The notes beneath the pieces were generated by a model that made no database searches, was not told the origin of the DNA, and saw only the letters and a program-made list of their open reading frames with translations. This document shows, piece by piece, positions 63,906 through 64,000 of a stretch of DNA of 64,000 bases. The stretch covers positions 62,001 through 126,000 of the forward strand of contig NZ_JAQISW010000006.1 in assembly GCF_028618435.1 (NCBI RefSeq). Direction: 5' to 3'. Made by a program: the position numbers and the translations under genes. Numbering within the stretch: position 1 is the stretch's first letter; every line of letters starts with the position of its first letter. This stretch comes from Bartonella sp. MM73XJBT.G (GTDB lineage: Bacteria; Pseudomonadota; Alphaproteobacteria; Rhizobiales; Rhizobiaceae).

Positions 63906-64000
63906 GAATATTTCCCCTTCTTTCTTTCAGTTTTTATAAACAGTGATGATAAATCTAGAGCGCAGATATGCAGATATAATGTTGCGAGAGATATCTTTTG

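Noticed and set aside
1-64000. CRISPR array, tRNA or rRNA genes
   Set aside because: No regularly spaced identical repeats with unique spacers and no T-loop-like GGTTCGAATCC sequences were found by reading. The only regular arrays are coding repeats in tolA and cpoB.

Overview
The window is an AT-rich alphaproteobacterial chromosome segment that fits the genus Bartonella. The evidence is Rhizobiales-type gene content (CarD, RpoH2-like sigma factor, GapR, RcdA, TrcR, class I aldolase, DUF1465/DUF1013/DUF1036/DUF4164 families), three Brt-type small RNA loci each followed by a small XRE regulator (a Bartonella-specific arrangement), and a VbhA/Fic toxin-antitoxin pair whose key residues fall at the VbhA/VbhT positions. 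The species cannot be named from the sequence. No tRNA, rRNA, CRISPR array or intact insertion sequence was seen.

Layout. 1-12.5 kb: rpmF, carD, fdxA, a helicase C-terminal half without its motor domain, rpoH, an M48 lipoprotein protease, thiN, a small lipoprotein coupled to an ABC-F ATPase, rimJ and gapR. 12.7-23.3 kb: central carbon metabolism (pyk, tkt, gap, pgk, class I fba) plus zapA. 23.3-38.4 kb: an accessory-rich stretch with a membrane protein, rpmE, an ABC exporter, an orphan 472-residue membrane protein of foreign codon use, suhB, efp, two brt/trp loci flanking a Sel1-repeat protein, a TIR-like protein and thiE. 38.7-44.1 kb: opgC, rcdA, ruvC-ruvA-ruvB and ybgC. 44.1-62 kb: a third brt/trp locus, tolQ-tolR-tolA-tolB, then yebC and trcR, then pal-cpoB-tilS-ftsH-glmM. 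62-64 kb: an orphan HigA antitoxin behind a dead higB, a VbhA/Fic module and a tiny lipoprotein.

The most striking structure lies between the genes. At least eight genes have a decaying partial copy of one of their ends nearby: rpoH, pyk, fba, an ABC exporter (inverted), suhB, thiE, opgC (5' end) and rcdA. The copies range from almost identical (rcdA, fba) to barely recognisable (thiE, suhB). In two cases foreign material sits between the gene and its displaced tail: an integrase relic at suhB and a TIR-like gene at thiE. A second layer is a dispersed relic family, about seven copies, made of the upstream region and first codons of a tyrosine integrase; one copy cleanly interrupts the ABC-exporter tail copy. 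Together with the Brt repeats and higB relics, these account for much of the long intergenic space.

How the genes work together: the tol-pal block with cpoB builds the trans-envelope system that constricts the outer membrane at division. ruvABC resolves Holliday junctions. The glycolytic block with tkt feeds triose and pentose metabolism. rcdA, trcR, gapR and carD belong to the alphaproteobacterial cell-cycle and transcription-control set. The accessory genes (TIR-like, Fic/VbhA, HigA, Brt/Trp) are the conflict and regulatory layer.
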